Shown here: piece after piece, positions 46,692-56,066 of the stretch
How positions within the stretch are numbered: position 1 is the first letter of the stretch
Layout of the letters: each line of letters begins with the position of its first letter
DNA from: an uncultured Eubacteriales bacterium
GTDB taxonomy: Bacteria > Bacillota > Clostridia > Christensenellales > Aristaeellaceae
Direction: 5' to 3'
Assembly (NCBI GenBank): GCA_902801165.1
Contig: CADCHI010000001.1
Span: 91,186 to 155,185, forward strand
Length of the DNA stretch: 64,000 bases
Notes under the pieces: model-generated
What the model was told of the DNA's origin: nothing
Databases searched by the model: none
What the model saw: the letters and a program-made list of their open reading frames with translations, nothing else
Program-made: the position numbers and the translations under genes

Positions 46692-46738
46692 TTCGCGCCT
46701 CCGGCATGCGGAAGTTCCTGAATGACATATGAAAGACG

Positions 46739-46796
46739 CCGGCGCGGTGCCTGCGGGAATTGGATTTAAGTAGCCAATCCGTGGACGCCGCGCCGG
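46739..46796 (+). terminator. Long hairpin after the paaK-ACT operon
   Basis: CCGGCGCGG / CCGCGCCGG arms with an inner ATTGG/CCAAT pair. It lies 48 bases past the ACT stop. No U-tract, so it may be a repeat rather than a terminator. Confidence 0.4.
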
Positions 46797-46847
46797 TATT
46801 CTGTCTGGTTCAGCGTTCATACGGTGTTCAGATCCGAGATACATGCG

Positions 46848-46918
46848 AAGATCCTTCGCGTTGCTCAGGATGACCATGTTTTGTCGGCGCGGTCATCCTG
46901 AGCGCAGCGAAGGATCTT
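46848..46918. repeat. Inverted pair of the TCATCCTGAGCG-GAAGGATCT repeat
   Basis: 28-base arms 46848-46875 and 46891-46918 pair with two or three mismatches. The arms are the same repeat seen once at 40936-40972. Located between the converging ACT and M50 genes. Confidence 0.8.
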
Positions 46919-46957
46919 TAGCATATGTTGCAAAGGGGAATCGCTGTAAAAAGACTT

Positions 46958-47818
46958 CTACGACACCGCCGTAGCGACGGCCCCTTCCTCCCGGCGGAGG
47001 GCGGCCTCCAAGAGTGTCCGGTCGTCGGTGAAGCGGAGCAGCCGATTGCCCCGGTAGACGGCGAAGAGCGTCGCGGCCCCGGGCTCCGCGCAGCGCAGGG
47101 CGGATTGCAGGCTGCAATCGTCGCCGATCGCCCACAGCCGCGCCTCCACGGGTCCGGACACCGGCCTCAGGGCGTCCAGCAGCGCGGAGACCTTCGCGGA
47201 ACTCAAAGCGCCCTGCTCGTCCCTCCCGGAGGCCAGCAGGAACACGGCGGCAAAGACAGGGGAGAGGTTCAGCCGGCCCAGGGCCAGCCAGGCCCAGACG
47301 GCGAAGGCCAGCAGCAGCCCGGCGGCGATCCGGCCCAGCGCGACGCCCAGCCTGGCAGCGCGGGGTCGCCCCAGCTTGGAAAACAGCAGCGCGTAGAGCA
47401 TGCGCCCGCCGTCCAGGGGCAGGGCGGGGAGCAGGTTGAACAGCATCAGGAGCAGGTTCGTTTTCAGCAGCGCCAGGGCGAAGCCGGGGGAGAGCAGCCG
47501 CCAGTGGGCCAGGGCCGCGCCGCAGAGCAGCGCCAGCAGATTGGCCGCGGGCCCCGCCGCGGAGATGGCGAACAGCCGGGAGGCCGGCAGGGCATAGGGG
47601 TTTTCCAGTGCGAGGGCCCCGCCGAAGGGCATCAGCCGGAGCTCGCTGACGCCGACGTTCAGCGCCCGCGCCGCCAGCAGGTGGGCGGCCTCGTGGACCG
47701 CCAGGGCGATCATCAGGGCGACGGCGTCGCCGCCCATGCCCAGCCGGGACGCCATCAGCGGGAACATCAGCATCAGCGGGTGGACGCGCAGGCGGGTCCT
47801 TCCGAGCTGCACCGTCAT
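46958..47818 (-). CDS. M50 site-2 protease (SpoIVFB-like)
   Basis: 286 residues with about six membrane helices. Zinc ligands HEAAH (His42, His46) and the second motif LLPALPLDGGRM fit the M50B/SpoIVFB group. A C-terminal cytosolic CBS-like region is shorter than in some relatives. In spore formers SpoIVFB cuts pro-sigma-K in the mother cell. Its position straight after a SpoIVFA-like gene and downstream of mreBCD matches the Bacillus subtilis order, so the assignment is probable. It abuts the preceding gene with no gap. Confidence 0.82.
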   Translation of the reverse strand: MTVQLGRTRLRVHPLMLMFPLMASRLGMGGDAVALMIALAVHEAAHLLAARALNVGVSELRLMPFGGALALENPYALPASRLFAISAAGPAANLLALLCGAALAHWRLLSPGFALALLKTNLLLMLFNLLPALPLDGGRMLYALLFSKLGRPRAARLGVALGRIAAGLLLAFAVWAWLALGRLNLSPVFAAVFLLASGRDEQGALSSAKVSALLDALRPVSGPVEARLWAIGDDCSLQSALRCAEPGAATLFAVYRGNRLLRFTDDRTLLEAALRREEGAVATAVS

Positions 47819-48550
47819 CTACAGGCCCAGCCTTTCCGTGGGATCGACGGGCTCGCCGTTGACTCGCAGCTCAAAGTAGACCCGCTCCCCGGCAGTTCCC
47901 AGCGCCTGTCCCCGGGCGACCGCGTCGCCGGCCTCGACAGAGGCCTGACCGAGGCCGGCATAGACGCTCTCCGTGCCCTCGCCGTGGTCGATGAGCAGGC
48001 CGTACCCGCCGGTGGAGAGGGGGCTCACCGCCGTAACGGTGCCCGCCTCCGCCGCCATGACCGACGCGCCTTCGGCAGGCTCAAACAGCAGCCAGGGCTG
48101 TACACTGCTCCAGGGGTGGCTGACAACGCCCTCCACCGGCAGGGCCAGCTCCGTTTCCGGCGCGACGTTCAGGAACACCAGCGCCGATTCGGGCATCAAC
48201 CCCTGCACGAAGGAGAGGCGGCCCAGGGAGTTATCCAGGTCGATGCGCATGGTCAAGGCCTGCTCGATGCCCTCCGCCGCCTTGGTGGCCCAGGGCTGGT
48301 CGATGTTGCCCAGCGCCAGCACGCCCAGCAGCACGGCGCAGGCGATGGCACTGTTGCGCATCAGGCGGTCGCTCCAGGTGAGGCGCTTCGGCAGGGTGCG
48401 GCGCGGGGCCGCCGGGCTTCGTCCCACGGCTTTCAGCCTGTCCCTTCGCCTCCGGTGAAGCCGCGGCCTCTTGCGTGCCTCGGCCGGAACGGCCTGCGGC
48501 GCGTCCGGCGTCATTCGGGTGTGTATGCGCAGCGTGGTGCCCTCAGACAT
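47819..48550 (-). CDS. SpoIVFA-like degenerate M23 (LytM) membrane protein
   Basis: 243 residues. A basic cytosolic N-terminus, one membrane helix (about 65-85), then a LytM-type fold. The two zinc-binding motifs of active M23 peptidases are lost: the HxxxD position reads PWSSVQ, and HLHFE reads RVYFEL. SpoIVFA is likewise a catalytically dead LytM protein that holds SpoIVFB inactive. It ends exactly where the M50 gene begins, which fits a regulator-protease pair. Confidence 0.78.
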   Translation of the reverse strand: MSEGTTLRIHTRMTPDAPQAVPAEARKRPRLHRRRRDRLKAVGRSPAAPRRTLPKRLTWSDRLMRNSAIACAVLLGVLALGNIDQPWATKAAEGIEQALTMRIDLDNSLGRLSFVQGLMPESALVFLNVAPETELALPVEGVVSHPWSSVQPWLLFEPAEGASVMAAEAGTVTAVSPLSTGGYGLLIDHGEGTESVYAGLGQASVEAGDAVARGQALGTAGERVYFELRVNGEPVDPTERLGL

Positions 48551-48613
48551 AAAGACATCCCTCCCGTCGAGTAAAGACTATGCGGGAGGGATGTCGTTTA
48601 ATCAGGCCAATGA

Positions 48614-49861
48614 TCAGTCGCGCTTGAGCTGGATCGTCTTGTCGTTGTCCACGCGCTGGGCCTGCTCATGCTGGCGGGAGCGCATCACCACGTTCATCAC
48701 CAGGCCGATGCCCATCATGTTGGTCAGCATGTTGGAGCCGCCGTAGCTGACGAAGGGCAATGGGATGCCCGTGACGGGCAGCAGGCCGATGACCATGCAG
48801 ATGTTTTCCACGATGTGGAACAGGAACATGGCCAGCACGCCCACGATCAGGTAGGAGCCGTAGGGGTCCTTGGTGCGCATGGCCAGGATGATCAGCCGGG
48901 CCACCAGCAGCATGTAGGCGAAGATCAGCGCCATGCCGCCCACCAGGCCGAAGGACTCGCAGACGATGGCGAAGATGAAGTCGGTGTGGTCGTCGGAGAT
49001 GTAGCCCAGGGAGGCGAAGCTGCCGGGGGAGACGATGCCCTTGCCCCAGATGCCGCCGGAGCCGATGGCGATCTGTCCGTTGATGATCTGTCGGGCCTCG
49101 TCGGGGTAGGATTCCGGGTCCAGCCACATCAGTATGCGGGTGAAGCGGAAGTTGCCCGAGGCGGAGTTGTTCATGAAGTACCACAGCGGGATCAGCAGCA
49201 GCACCATCATGCCGATGACGCCCCAGATCAGCTTGCTGTTGGTGCCCGACACGAACACCATCACGCAGAACACCGCCAGGTACACCAGCGCCGTGCCCAC
49301 GTCCGGCTGGGCGACGATCAGCACCAGCGGGATGCCGATGTAGATGGCCAGGGGGATGATGTCGTGCATGGTCATGATGGGCTTCGTGCGCACGCAGAAG
49401 GCCTTCGCCAGCGCGATGATGATGGCGATCTTGCCGACCTCCGAGGGCTGGAAACCGCGGTCGCTGCCCCAGTTGAAGAAGGCCGTCATGCCGCCGCGGC
49501 CAGCCTGGGCGATCAGCAGCGTCAGGCTCAGCAGCACAATGTTTCCGGCGTAAAATACGTTGGCATAGCGCTCGTACAGCTGGTATGGGAAGAATATGAC
49601 GGCGGCCATGGCCACCATGCCCGCGCCGATCCAGAGCAGCTGCAGGCGGGGATAGAGCACGGACTGGGTCTCCAGCATCTCGATGACATTGGCGGGCGTC
49701 TCGGTGACCTGGCTGGACGTGGCGCTGAATATGCAGACCACGCCGAACAGGGAAATGGCGAGCACGTTGATCAACAGAGGCCAGTCGAAGTACTTCATCA
49801 GGCTTCTGTCGAACTTGTTATCCCGGATGTATTTGATAAATGCCTTGATTCTGGATAGCAT
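48614..49861 (-). CDS. rodA: Rod-shape glycosyltransferase RodA (SEDS family)
   Basis: 415 residues, about ten membrane helices. SEDS motifs ATSSQ, NWGSDRGFQPSEVGKI, QPDVGTALVY and the C-terminal PFVSYGGSNM. It polymerises lipid II into peptidoglycan during side-wall growth, with PBP2 encoded directly upstream as its transpeptidase partner. The RodA/FtsW split is decided by the mre context. Confidence 0.93.
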   Translation of the reverse strand: MLSRIKAFIKYIRDNKFDRSLMKYFDWPLLINVLAISLFGVVCIFSATSSQVTETPANVIEMLETQSVLYPRLQLLWIGAGMVAMAAVIFFPYQLYERYANVFYAGNIVLLSLTLLIAQAGRGGMTAFFNWGSDRGFQPSEVGKIAIIIALAKAFCVRTKPIMTMHDIIPLAIYIGIPLVLIVAQPDVGTALVYLAVFCVMVFVSGTNSKLIWGVIGMMVLLLIPLWYFMNNSASGNFRFTRILMWLDPESYPDEARQIINGQIAIGSGGIWGKGIVSPGSFASLGYISDDHTDFIFAIVCESFGLVGGMALIFAYMLLVARLIILAMRTKDPYGSYLIVGVLAMFLFHIVENICMVIGLLPVTGIPLPFVSYGGSNMLTNMMGIGLVMNVVMRSRQHEQAQRVDNDKTIQLKRD

Positions 49862-49917
49862 GGCTCAATGTCCTTTGTGGTATGGAATGGGGAAGCGGCT
49901 TCCCTGCGGGGGGCGGA

Positions 49918-49988
49918 GTGTGTTTCCAAATGCTGGGAGATGCAGCCCAAATCGCCGAAAACGCGCTTCAGGCATTTTGGAAACACAC
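49918..49988 (-). other. Inverted repeat between mrdA and rodA
   Basis: GTGTGTTTCCAAA (49918-49930) and its exact complement (49976-49988) bracket a 45-base loop one base past the mrdA stop codon. It may dampen read-through from mrdA to rodA or stabilise the mRNA. Confidence 0.6.
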
Positions 49989-49989
49989 A

Positions 49990-52455
49990 CTAATCCGCCA
50001 GCGTGAACTCGCTGGGCATCGACACGTCCTCGGAATACTGGAGGCTGTCGAGGTAGTATTCGATGACGGGGCGCACGCCGTAGGCGGAGTAGGCGCCGGC
50101 GTAGCCGTTCTGGACGTAGCAGACCACCACGATCTTCGGGTCCTCGGCGGGGGCGTAGGCGACCATCCAGCTGTTGTTCTCCACGTCCAGCTCCGTTCTC
50201 TGGGAGGTTCCCGTCTTGGCGGCGATCTTGTACTTGCCGTTGGCGAAGTATTCGGACGCGGTACCGCCGGCGGTCTCGTCGGTAACGTCCTCCATGCCCG
50301 CGCGTATGGCGGCGTAGTAGCTGCCGTCGGTGTAGATCTGGTTGGCGACGGTGGGCTGCTTCTCCAGCACCACGCTGCCGTCCGGCGCGATGATCTTGTC
50401 CACGATCTGGGCGTCGTACACGGTGCCGCCGTTGACGATGGCGCTGACGTAGCGGGCGACGGCCACCGGGGTCACCTGGGTGATGGACTGGCCGATGGCG
50501 CACATGATGGTCTCATTGGGGGTCCAGTAGATGTCCGCCAGGTAGGTGACGAAGGTGTTGACCATGTAGTGGCCGGAGATGTAGTCCCGGGGCAGGCCGA
50601 TGTCGTACTGCAGGATCTCGCGGATGGGCAGGTACCACTGCTCCTTGGTGTTGTAGGTGACGGTCAGGGCCATCAGGTCGGACAGGGCCTTCTCCAGCAC
50701 CTCGTTGCTGACGTTCATGCGCCGCTCCTCGAAGATCTGAAGCAGCGTGGTCTTCATGGCGTTGTAGGTCAGCAGGGGCTTGGCGGTGTTCTGCCAGTTC
50801 GGCGGGTTCTCCGGGTCGTACAGCATGTGCTGGTTGCCCACGAAGCTGGTGGCCTCGCCGGGCAGCTCGATGTTGGTCTTGGAGGTGAGGCCCAGGGCCG
50901 CGCCCCACTGGTAGAGGCGCTCGATGCCCAGGCGGTAGCCCACCGTGTAGAAGTACATGTTGCAGGAGTTCTTCAGGGCGGCCTCCAGGTTCTGGTTCTG
51001 GTGCTGCTCGGGGTGGGAGGTCCAGCACTTGGCGGGGCGCTCGGAGTTGGTCTCCACGAAGCCCTCCGCGCGGTCGTTGATGATCTCGTCCGTGGTGATC
51101 ACGCCCTCGGTCAGCCCGCCCAGGGCGGTGACCATCTTGAAGATGGAGCCGGGGGCGTCCTTGGTGCCGATGGCGCGGTTCAGCAGGGGGTTGTTGCCCT
51201 CCAGCACCTGGTTCCACAGGGTGGGGTCCACCTTGCCGTCGTTGAACATGCTCAGGTCAAAGCTGGGCTCGCTGACCATGCCCAGGATCCTGCCGGTGTA
51301 GGGGTCCATGGCCACCATGGCGCCGGTCTGGGCCAGCTGGATCTCCCGGCCCTCCTCGGCATACTGCTTGAGGATGTCATCGTTCTCGCGCAGCCAGTGG
51401 CCCCAGTGCAGGGCGCGGTCCTGTTGCTCGCGCATGGCGGAGATGGCGGTGCGCAGCGAACTGGCCATGTAGTTCTGCAGGTCCACGTCGATGGTCAGCA
51501 CCACGGAGTTGCCGTCCTGGGGCGCGGTGTAGGAGAGCTCCCGCACGGCCTTGCCGCGGGTGTCCACCTCCACGGTGCGGATGCCCTGGCGGTACTGTAT
51601 GTAGGGGGACAGCTGATCCTCCAGCGAGCGCTCGATGCCGTCGGAGCCGATGTAGGCGTCGTTGGGATAGCCTTGGTTCTGGTAGCTCTCCAGCTGGGAG
51701 GCGGAGATCTTGCTGGTGTAGCCGGTGACGTGGCAGGCGGTCTCACCCTGGGGATAGACCCGGGAGGAGCTCTCCTCCACGTCTACGCCCAGCAGGTCCA
51801 TGGAGCGAACCTCGATCTCGGAGACGGTCTCGTAGCCCACGTCGTAGGCGATGGTCACCGGGGTGGGCTTGAAGGCGTTCATGCGGGACTCCTGCCACAG
51901 GGCCAGCACCTTGACGATGCTCTCCTCGTCGGCGTCGTTGCCCAGCACCTCCAGCACCCGGTATTTCTGGAGCAGCGTCTTCCACAGGTCCTCCTCGGCG
52001 ACGCGGGTCAGGTAGAAGTTGCTGCGCCACTGGTTTTCACGGGTGGTCTCCACGGCGGCGCTGCCGGAGCCGCTGTCGAAGCGCCACACGCCGTCCTCGT
52101 CCTTCTTCAGCCAGAAGTCGTTGACGGTGGACTTGCCGTTGGACTCCACCAGCCGGATGACCTCCGCCAGCGTTTTGGTGTAGGCCAGTCGGTCGGCGTC
52201 GCTGTTGCGCAGCGGGTCTCGGTAGAAGGTGACGTTGAAGCTGCGGCGGTCGTAGGCCAGGGGCACCATGTTGTTGTCGTAGATGGTGCCGCGCATGCCG
52301 TAGAGGGTGATGGTCTTGGTGGAGCGGGTGGAGGCCCGCTCGGCGTAGGCCTCACCCCGGGAGCGGACCATAAAGCTCAGCCGGATGAACATGGCGGCAA
52401 AGGTGAACAGCAGTATGCCGGAGAGTATCAGCATGCGCTTGGTATAGGGCTTCAA
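49990..52455 (-). CDS. mrdA: Penicillin-binding protein 2 (elongasome transpeptidase)
   Basis: 821 residues, longer than the usual 630-720 because of insertions in both the pedestal and the region between SxN and KTG. One N-terminal membrane anchor (LILSGILLFTFAAMFIRLSF), a pedestal domain, then the transpeptidase: SxxK as SIFK (Ser437, Lys440), SxN as SCN (Ser497) and KTG at 747-749. It cross-links the glycan made by RodA. The mreD stop overlaps its start by four bases (ATGA). Confidence 0.93.
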   Translation of the reverse strand: MKPYTKRMLILSGILLFTFAAMFIRLSFMVRSRGEAYAERASTRSTKTITLYGMRGTIYDNNMVPLAYDRRSFNVTFYRDPLRNSDADRLAYTKTLAEVIRLVESNGKSTVNDFWLKKDEDGVWRFDSGSGSAAVETTRENQWRSNFYLTRVAEEDLWKTLLQKYRVLEVLGNDADEESIVKVLALWQESRMNAFKPTPVTIAYDVGYETVSEIEVRSMDLLGVDVEESSSRVYPQGETACHVTGYTSKISASQLESYQNQGYPNDAYIGSDGIERSLEDQLSPYIQYRQGIRTVEVDTRGKAVRELSYTAPQDGNSVVLTIDVDLQNYMASSLRTAISAMREQQDRALHWGHWLRENDDILKQYAEEGREIQLAQTGAMVAMDPYTGRILGMVSEPSFDLSMFNDGKVDPTLWNQVLEGNNPLLNRAIGTKDAPGSIFKMVTALGGLTEGVITTDEIINDRAEGFVETNSERPAKCWTSHPEQHQNQNLEAALKNSCNMYFYTVGYRLGIERLYQWGAALGLTSKTNIELPGEATSFVGNQHMLYDPENPPNWQNTAKPLLTYNAMKTTLLQIFEERRMNVSNEVLEKALSDLMALTVTYNTKEQWYLPIREILQYDIGLPRDYISGHYMVNTFVTYLADIYWTPNETIMCAIGQSITQVTPVAVARYVSAIVNGGTVYDAQIVDKIIAPDGSVVLEKQPTVANQIYTDGSYYAAIRAGMEDVTDETAGGTASEYFANGKYKIAAKTGTSQRTELDVENNSWMVAYAPAEDPKIVVVCYVQNGYAGAYSAYGVRPVIEYYLDSLQYSEDVSMPSEFTLAD

Positions 52456-53000
52456 AAGGACTTCACCTCCCGGTCGCGGACAGGCCTGCGCCTGCGGTCA
52501 TCGCCCAACAGCAGCCGGTAGGCCGCCGGGCGGAGCAGGATCGTCAGCGCCGTGCAGATCAGGGCCCTGACGCCCATGTTCAGGAAATAGACCCACTGGA
52601 GGGTCGCGGTGTTGAAATACTGGATGATGAACAGCACGATTTCGCCCATCATGGTCAGCGCAAACACCCACACGCCCCGCTGGATGCGGCGCTTGCGGGC
52701 GTTGCGGCGGGCCATGCGCAGGTGCTCGCCGGGATTGTACAGGATCAGGCCGATCAAAAAGCCGACGGCCATGAAGAAGAAGGCCATCATGCCCAGCGTG
52801 CCGGAGGTGATGTCGATCAACAGGCCGCCAATGGTGCCGTACAGCAGGCCCTGCATGCGGCCCATCAGCATGCCGATCAGGAACACCGCCACCAGCGTCA
52901 GCGGCACGGTGTAGACGCCGCCATAGACGATGGGCATCAGCGTGGTGTCCAGTATGAAGGTAGCCAGTATCAACAGCGCTGGCGCGATTCTGCGAAGCAA
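52452..53000 (-). CDS. mreD: Rod-shape-determining membrane protein MreD
   Basis: 182 residues, five hydrophobic segments, with the MreD pattern GRMQGLLYGTIGGLLIDITS. It links MreC and MreB to the wall-synthesis enzymes. A basic C-terminal tail (DDRRRRPVRDREVK) is unusual in length. Translationally coupled to mrdA. Confidence 0.9.
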   Translation of the reverse strand: MLRRIAPALLILATFILDTTLMPIVYGGVYTVPLTLVAVFLIGMLMGRMQGLLYGTIGGLLIDITSGTLGMMAFFFMAVGFLIGLILYNPGEHLRMARRNARKRRIQRGVWVFALTMMGEIVLFIIQYFNTATLQWVYFLNMGVRALICTALTILLRPAAYRLLLGDDRRRRPVRDREVKSF

Positions 53001-53083
53001 ATTCTAATCCTCCGGGTGGATTGCGCCGCCCCGGGCCGCGCTGCGCGGCGGGGCGGGCTTCAAGTCGATGAGGGAGAGGGGGC

Positions 53084-54184
53084 TTACTGGTCCCGGACCC
53101 AATCGTCCTCGGGCAGGGATTCCAGAATCTGGGCCGTCGTGCCGGCGGAGGGATAGCTCCAGGTCTCCTCGGCGGGGGTGGGCGACGGCGTGGGCGTGGC
53201 CTCCGGTCCGGGCGTGCTGGACGGGCCGACGGTGTGCATGCCTGCATTGACCGCGGGCAGCATCTCGTCGGAGTCGGTCTCGATGACCTCGCGCAGCACG
53301 AAGACCTCCTCGATGTGGCGGAAGTCCACCGACGGCGTGACCACGGCATAGCTGCCGTCGCTGCCGGCGTCCATTGACACGGCGGTGATGGTGCCGATGC
53401 GCAGGCCCTTGGGGAACAGCGAGTCGGTGCCCGAGGTGATGACCACGTCGCCGGGCATGACGCTGTTCAGGTTGGGCAGGTAGTAGACGTAGCAGGCCGC
53501 GTCGTTGGAGGTGGCGGCCACCCGACCGCGCATGATGCCGTTGTCGCGGGTGCTCTGCACCATGCAGGCCACGGCGCTGCGGGAGTCGATGATGCAGATG
53601 ACCTTGGCGTAGTTCATGCCCGCCTCGTACACGCGGCCGATCAGGCCGTCGCCGTCGACCACGGACATGCCCGCGGTGACGCCGTCGTTCTTGCCGCGGT
53701 TGATGGAAAAGGTCTCAAACCACTGGCCGGGGTCCCGGGCAATGACCTTGGCGTAGATCGGGTCCAGAGCCTCGTAGCGGCTCTTGGCGTCCAGCGCCTC
53801 CTTGAGGCGCTCGTTCTCGAGGATCGCCTCCTGGGCGCTGTTCAATTGCAGGCTGAGCCGCTGGTTCTCCAGGGCCACGGCGGCATAGTCGTCCTCCAGC
53901 CGGTCGTAGTCCCGCCAGCGCTGGGTGAAGTGCTTGACGCCGTTGGCCGCGCTGGTGAAAACGCTTTGGACGCGGCTGAACAGCGAGCCGATGCCGTTCT
54001 CGGCGACGGAGATCTCGCTGCTGTTGCGCAGGATCAGAAAGAATACGATGGCGGCAACCACCAGCAGCACCAGTATCGAGAACAGCACGCGGTTGCGCCT
54101 GAGGCGTATCCGCCGCTGCTCCTGCATCGAACGGCGCGCCGGGCGCTTGGGCGTTCGCTTGGTTGTGGTCTTCTTCTTCGGCAT
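53084..54184 (-). CDS. mreC: Rod-shape-determining protein MreC
   Basis: 366 residues. A basic N-terminus of about 32 residues (many Arg/Lys), one membrane helix, coiled coil (about 70-115), then the two beta-barrel domains of MreC, including DPGQWFETFSINRGKNDGV and GDVVITSGTDSLFPKGLRIG. The C-terminus is a low-complexity Pro/Thr/Ser tail (PGPEATPTPSPTPAEE). It forms the extracytoplasmic scaffold that activates PBP2. Confidence 0.93.
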   Translation of the reverse strand: MPKKKTTTKRTPKRPARRSMQEQRRIRLRRNRVLFSILVLLVVAAIVFFLILRNSSEISVAENGIGSLFSRVQSVFTSAANGVKHFTQRWRDYDRLEDDYAAVALENQRLSLQLNSAQEAILENERLKEALDAKSRYEALDPIYAKVIARDPGQWFETFSINRGKNDGVTAGMSVVDGDGLIGRVYEAGMNYAKVICIIDSRSAVACMVQSTRDNGIMRGRVAATSNDAACYVYYLPNLNSVMPGDVVITSGTDSLFPKGLRIGTITAVSMDAGSDGSYAVVTPSVDFRHIEEVFVLREVIETDSDEMLPAVNAGMHTVGPSSTPGPEATPTPSPTPAEETWSYPSAGTTAQILESLPEDDWVRDQ

Positions 54185-54240
54185 GGGCTATCTGTGCTCC
54201 CCCTTGAGGGTATTCGTTTCGTAGGGCGGCGGGCCGCCGG

Positions 54241-55281
54241 TCAGATCTCCACCAGGCAGCCGCTCTGGGCCAGCTTCTGCATCAGCCGGTCGCTGGAGGC
54301 GATCATGCAGCAGCCCAGCGCGACGTCGTCCTGGGGGTTTTCGCCCAGGGACACCCGCAGGCCCAGCATTTCGCCCAGTCGGTCGGCAAAGCCCTCCAGC
54401 AGCGCGCCGCCGCCGGACAGGTACAGGCCCTGGGGCAGTATGTCCTCGGCCAGCTCCGGCGGGATGTTTTCAAAGGCGTCGCGGATGTTCTCTGCCAGGG
54501 CCTCCAGCGGGGGCTGGATGGCGTTGTGGATGTCCGCGGCGGTGATCTCCACGGTGGAGGGCTTGCCGCTGGCGGCGTCGCGCCCGCGCAGGGTGACCTT
54601 CTGGCGCATCAACGTGGGCGTGCGCAGGGCGTTGCCCAGGTCGATCTTGAGGTCCTCCGCCGTGCGCTGGCCGATCACCAGGCCCTTTTCCCGGCGGATG
54701 TAGCGGGTGATGGCCTCGTCCAGGCTCAACGAGCCGGTGCGCAGCGTGCGCGCGGCCACGACGCCGTTCATGGAGAGGATGGTGATGTCGGTGGTGGAGC
54801 CACCGACGCAGACCAGCAGCGAGCCCCGGGGCTCCTCGATGGGCACGCCCGCGCCGATGGCGGCGGCCACGCTGGAGCGCACCAGCGCGCTGCGCCGGGC
54901 TCCGGCGGTGCGCACGGCGTCCTCCAGGGCGGTGCGCTCCACGCGGGTGCAGCCCTGGGACATGGAGACCACCAGCCGGTTCTTCTCCAGCGCGCGGCGC
55001 TTGCCCAGCGCCTTGTCGGACAGCTGCTGGATCAGCGCGGTGGCCAGGGTGATGTTCCCCACGGCGCCGTCGGCGATGGGGGAGACCAGCACCACGTCCT
55101 TGGGGGTGCGACCCAGCATCAGCCGGGCGTCCCGGCCCACGGCCAGGATCTCGTCGGTGTCCTCGCGCAGCGTCAGCACGTAGCTGGGCTCGCGCAGCAC
55201 GATGCCCTCGTTTTCAAGGCATATGGTCACGTTGGCGGAGCCCAGGTCGATGCCCACGCCGCCGGATGAAAAAACGCCCAT
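54241..55281 (-). CDS. mreB: Actin-like cell-shape protein MreB
   Basis: 346 residues. Actin fold motifs: phosphate 1 GIDLGSANVTI, phosphate 2 VCVGGSTTDITIL, adenosine LYLSGGGALLEG, plus connector motifs. The usual MreB sequence MVxxEPS reads IVLREPS. It polymerises on the membrane and guides the RodA-PBP2 complex. First of the morphogenesis genes after maf. Confidence 0.93.
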   Translation of the reverse strand: MGVFSSGGVGIDLGSANVTICLENEGIVLREPSYVLTLREDTDEILAVGRDARLMLGRTPKDVVLVSPIADGAVGNITLATALIQQLSDKALGKRRALEKNRLVVSMSQGCTRVERTALEDAVRTAGARRSALVRSSVAAAIGAGVPIEEPRGSLLVCVGGSTTDITILSMNGVVAARTLRTGSLSLDEAITRYIRREKGLVIGQRTAEDLKIDLGNALRTPTLMRQKVTLRGRDAASGKPSTVEITAADIHNAIQPPLEALAENIRDAFENIPPELAEDILPQGLYLSGGGALLEGFADRLGEMLGLRVSLGENPQDDVALGCCMIASSDRLMQKLAQSGCLVEI

Positions 55282-55333
55282 AGCAAACCTCCGGAACTTT
55301 GAGAGTCAAGAGTTTAGAGTTGGTTTTGCCGGA

Positions 55334-55909
55334 TCACAGGCCGAAGTGGGAGAGCATCTCCCGGACCTCGACCACCGGGAAGCCGATCACGTTCTCCAGC
55401 TCGCCGTCCAGCGCCGAGACGAAGGCCCCCGCGCCGCCCTGTATGGCGTAGGCCCCGGCCTTGTCCATGGGCTCGCCGGTGGTGATGTAGGCGTCGATCT
55501 CCTCCGGGGCGATCTCCCGGAAGGTGACGCCGGTGCGCACGGAGCGGGTCTCGCTCTCGCCGGTTTCGGCGTCCAGCACGCACACGCCGGTGAACACCTC
55601 GTGTTCCCGGCCGGAGAGCGCCGCCAGCATGCGGTGGGCCTCCGCCGCGTCGGCGGGCTTGCCCAGTGGCACGCCATCCAGGGACACCAGCGTGTCCGAG
55701 GCGACGATGACGCCCCGCGCGACGTGCTCCGCCGCGGCGTGGGCCTTGCGCTGGGCCAGGGTATAGACGATGTCCCTGGCGTGGCCGGTCACGTGCTCGT
55801 CCACGTCGGGGGCGCAGATTTCAAAGGTATAGCCCATCTTCGCCAGCAGTTCCCGCCGCCTGGGGGAGCCGGAGGCCAGGATCAGGGGCCGATTCGCTCT
55901 GTCGGTCAT
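55334..55909 (-). CDS. maf: Maf-family nucleoside triphosphate pyrophosphatase
   Basis: 191 residues from ATG 55909, which has GAGGT six bases upstream; an earlier in-frame ATG at 55930 lacks a site. LASGSPRRRELL, VASDTLV and the QGGAGAFV motif are those of Maf proteins, which hydrolyse dTTP, UTP and modified nucleotides to monophosphates. It heads the mre cluster as in Bacillus. Confidence 0.92.
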   Translation of the reverse strand: MTDRANRPLILASGSPRRRELLAKMGYTFEICAPDVDEHVTGHARDIVYTLAQRKAHAAAEHVARGVIVASDTLVSLDGVPLGKPADAAEAHRMLAALSGREHEVFTGVCVLDAETGESETRSVRTGVTFREIAPEEIDAYITTGEPMDKAGAYAIQGGAGAFVSALDGELENVIGFPVVEVREMLSHFGL

Positions 55910-55979
55910 GTTCAAACCTCGTTTACGCATACTTCACTACATTATATACCATCAAACATTATAGCACAGATCAACAGAG

Positions 55980-56013
55980 AAAAAAAGCAATTCCCGGCTT
56001 TGACCGGGAATTG
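55980..56013 (-). terminator. Strong terminator after the HTH/DUF2975 operon
   Basis: AATTCCCGG / CCGGGAATT, six-base loop, followed on the minus strand by GCTTTTTTTC. Textbook form. Confidence 0.92.
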
Positions 56014-56066
56014 TCACGAACATATTACACACAAAAAACAAAGCGGGGCGGGGCCGGGTATTTCCA

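Noticed and set aside
44823-46877. 684-codon open frame on the minus strand
   Set aside because: Antisense to paaK and the ACT gene; no domain, and no ribosome binding site seen.
49882-52521. 879-codon open frame on the plus strand
   Set aside because: Antisense shadow of mrdA.
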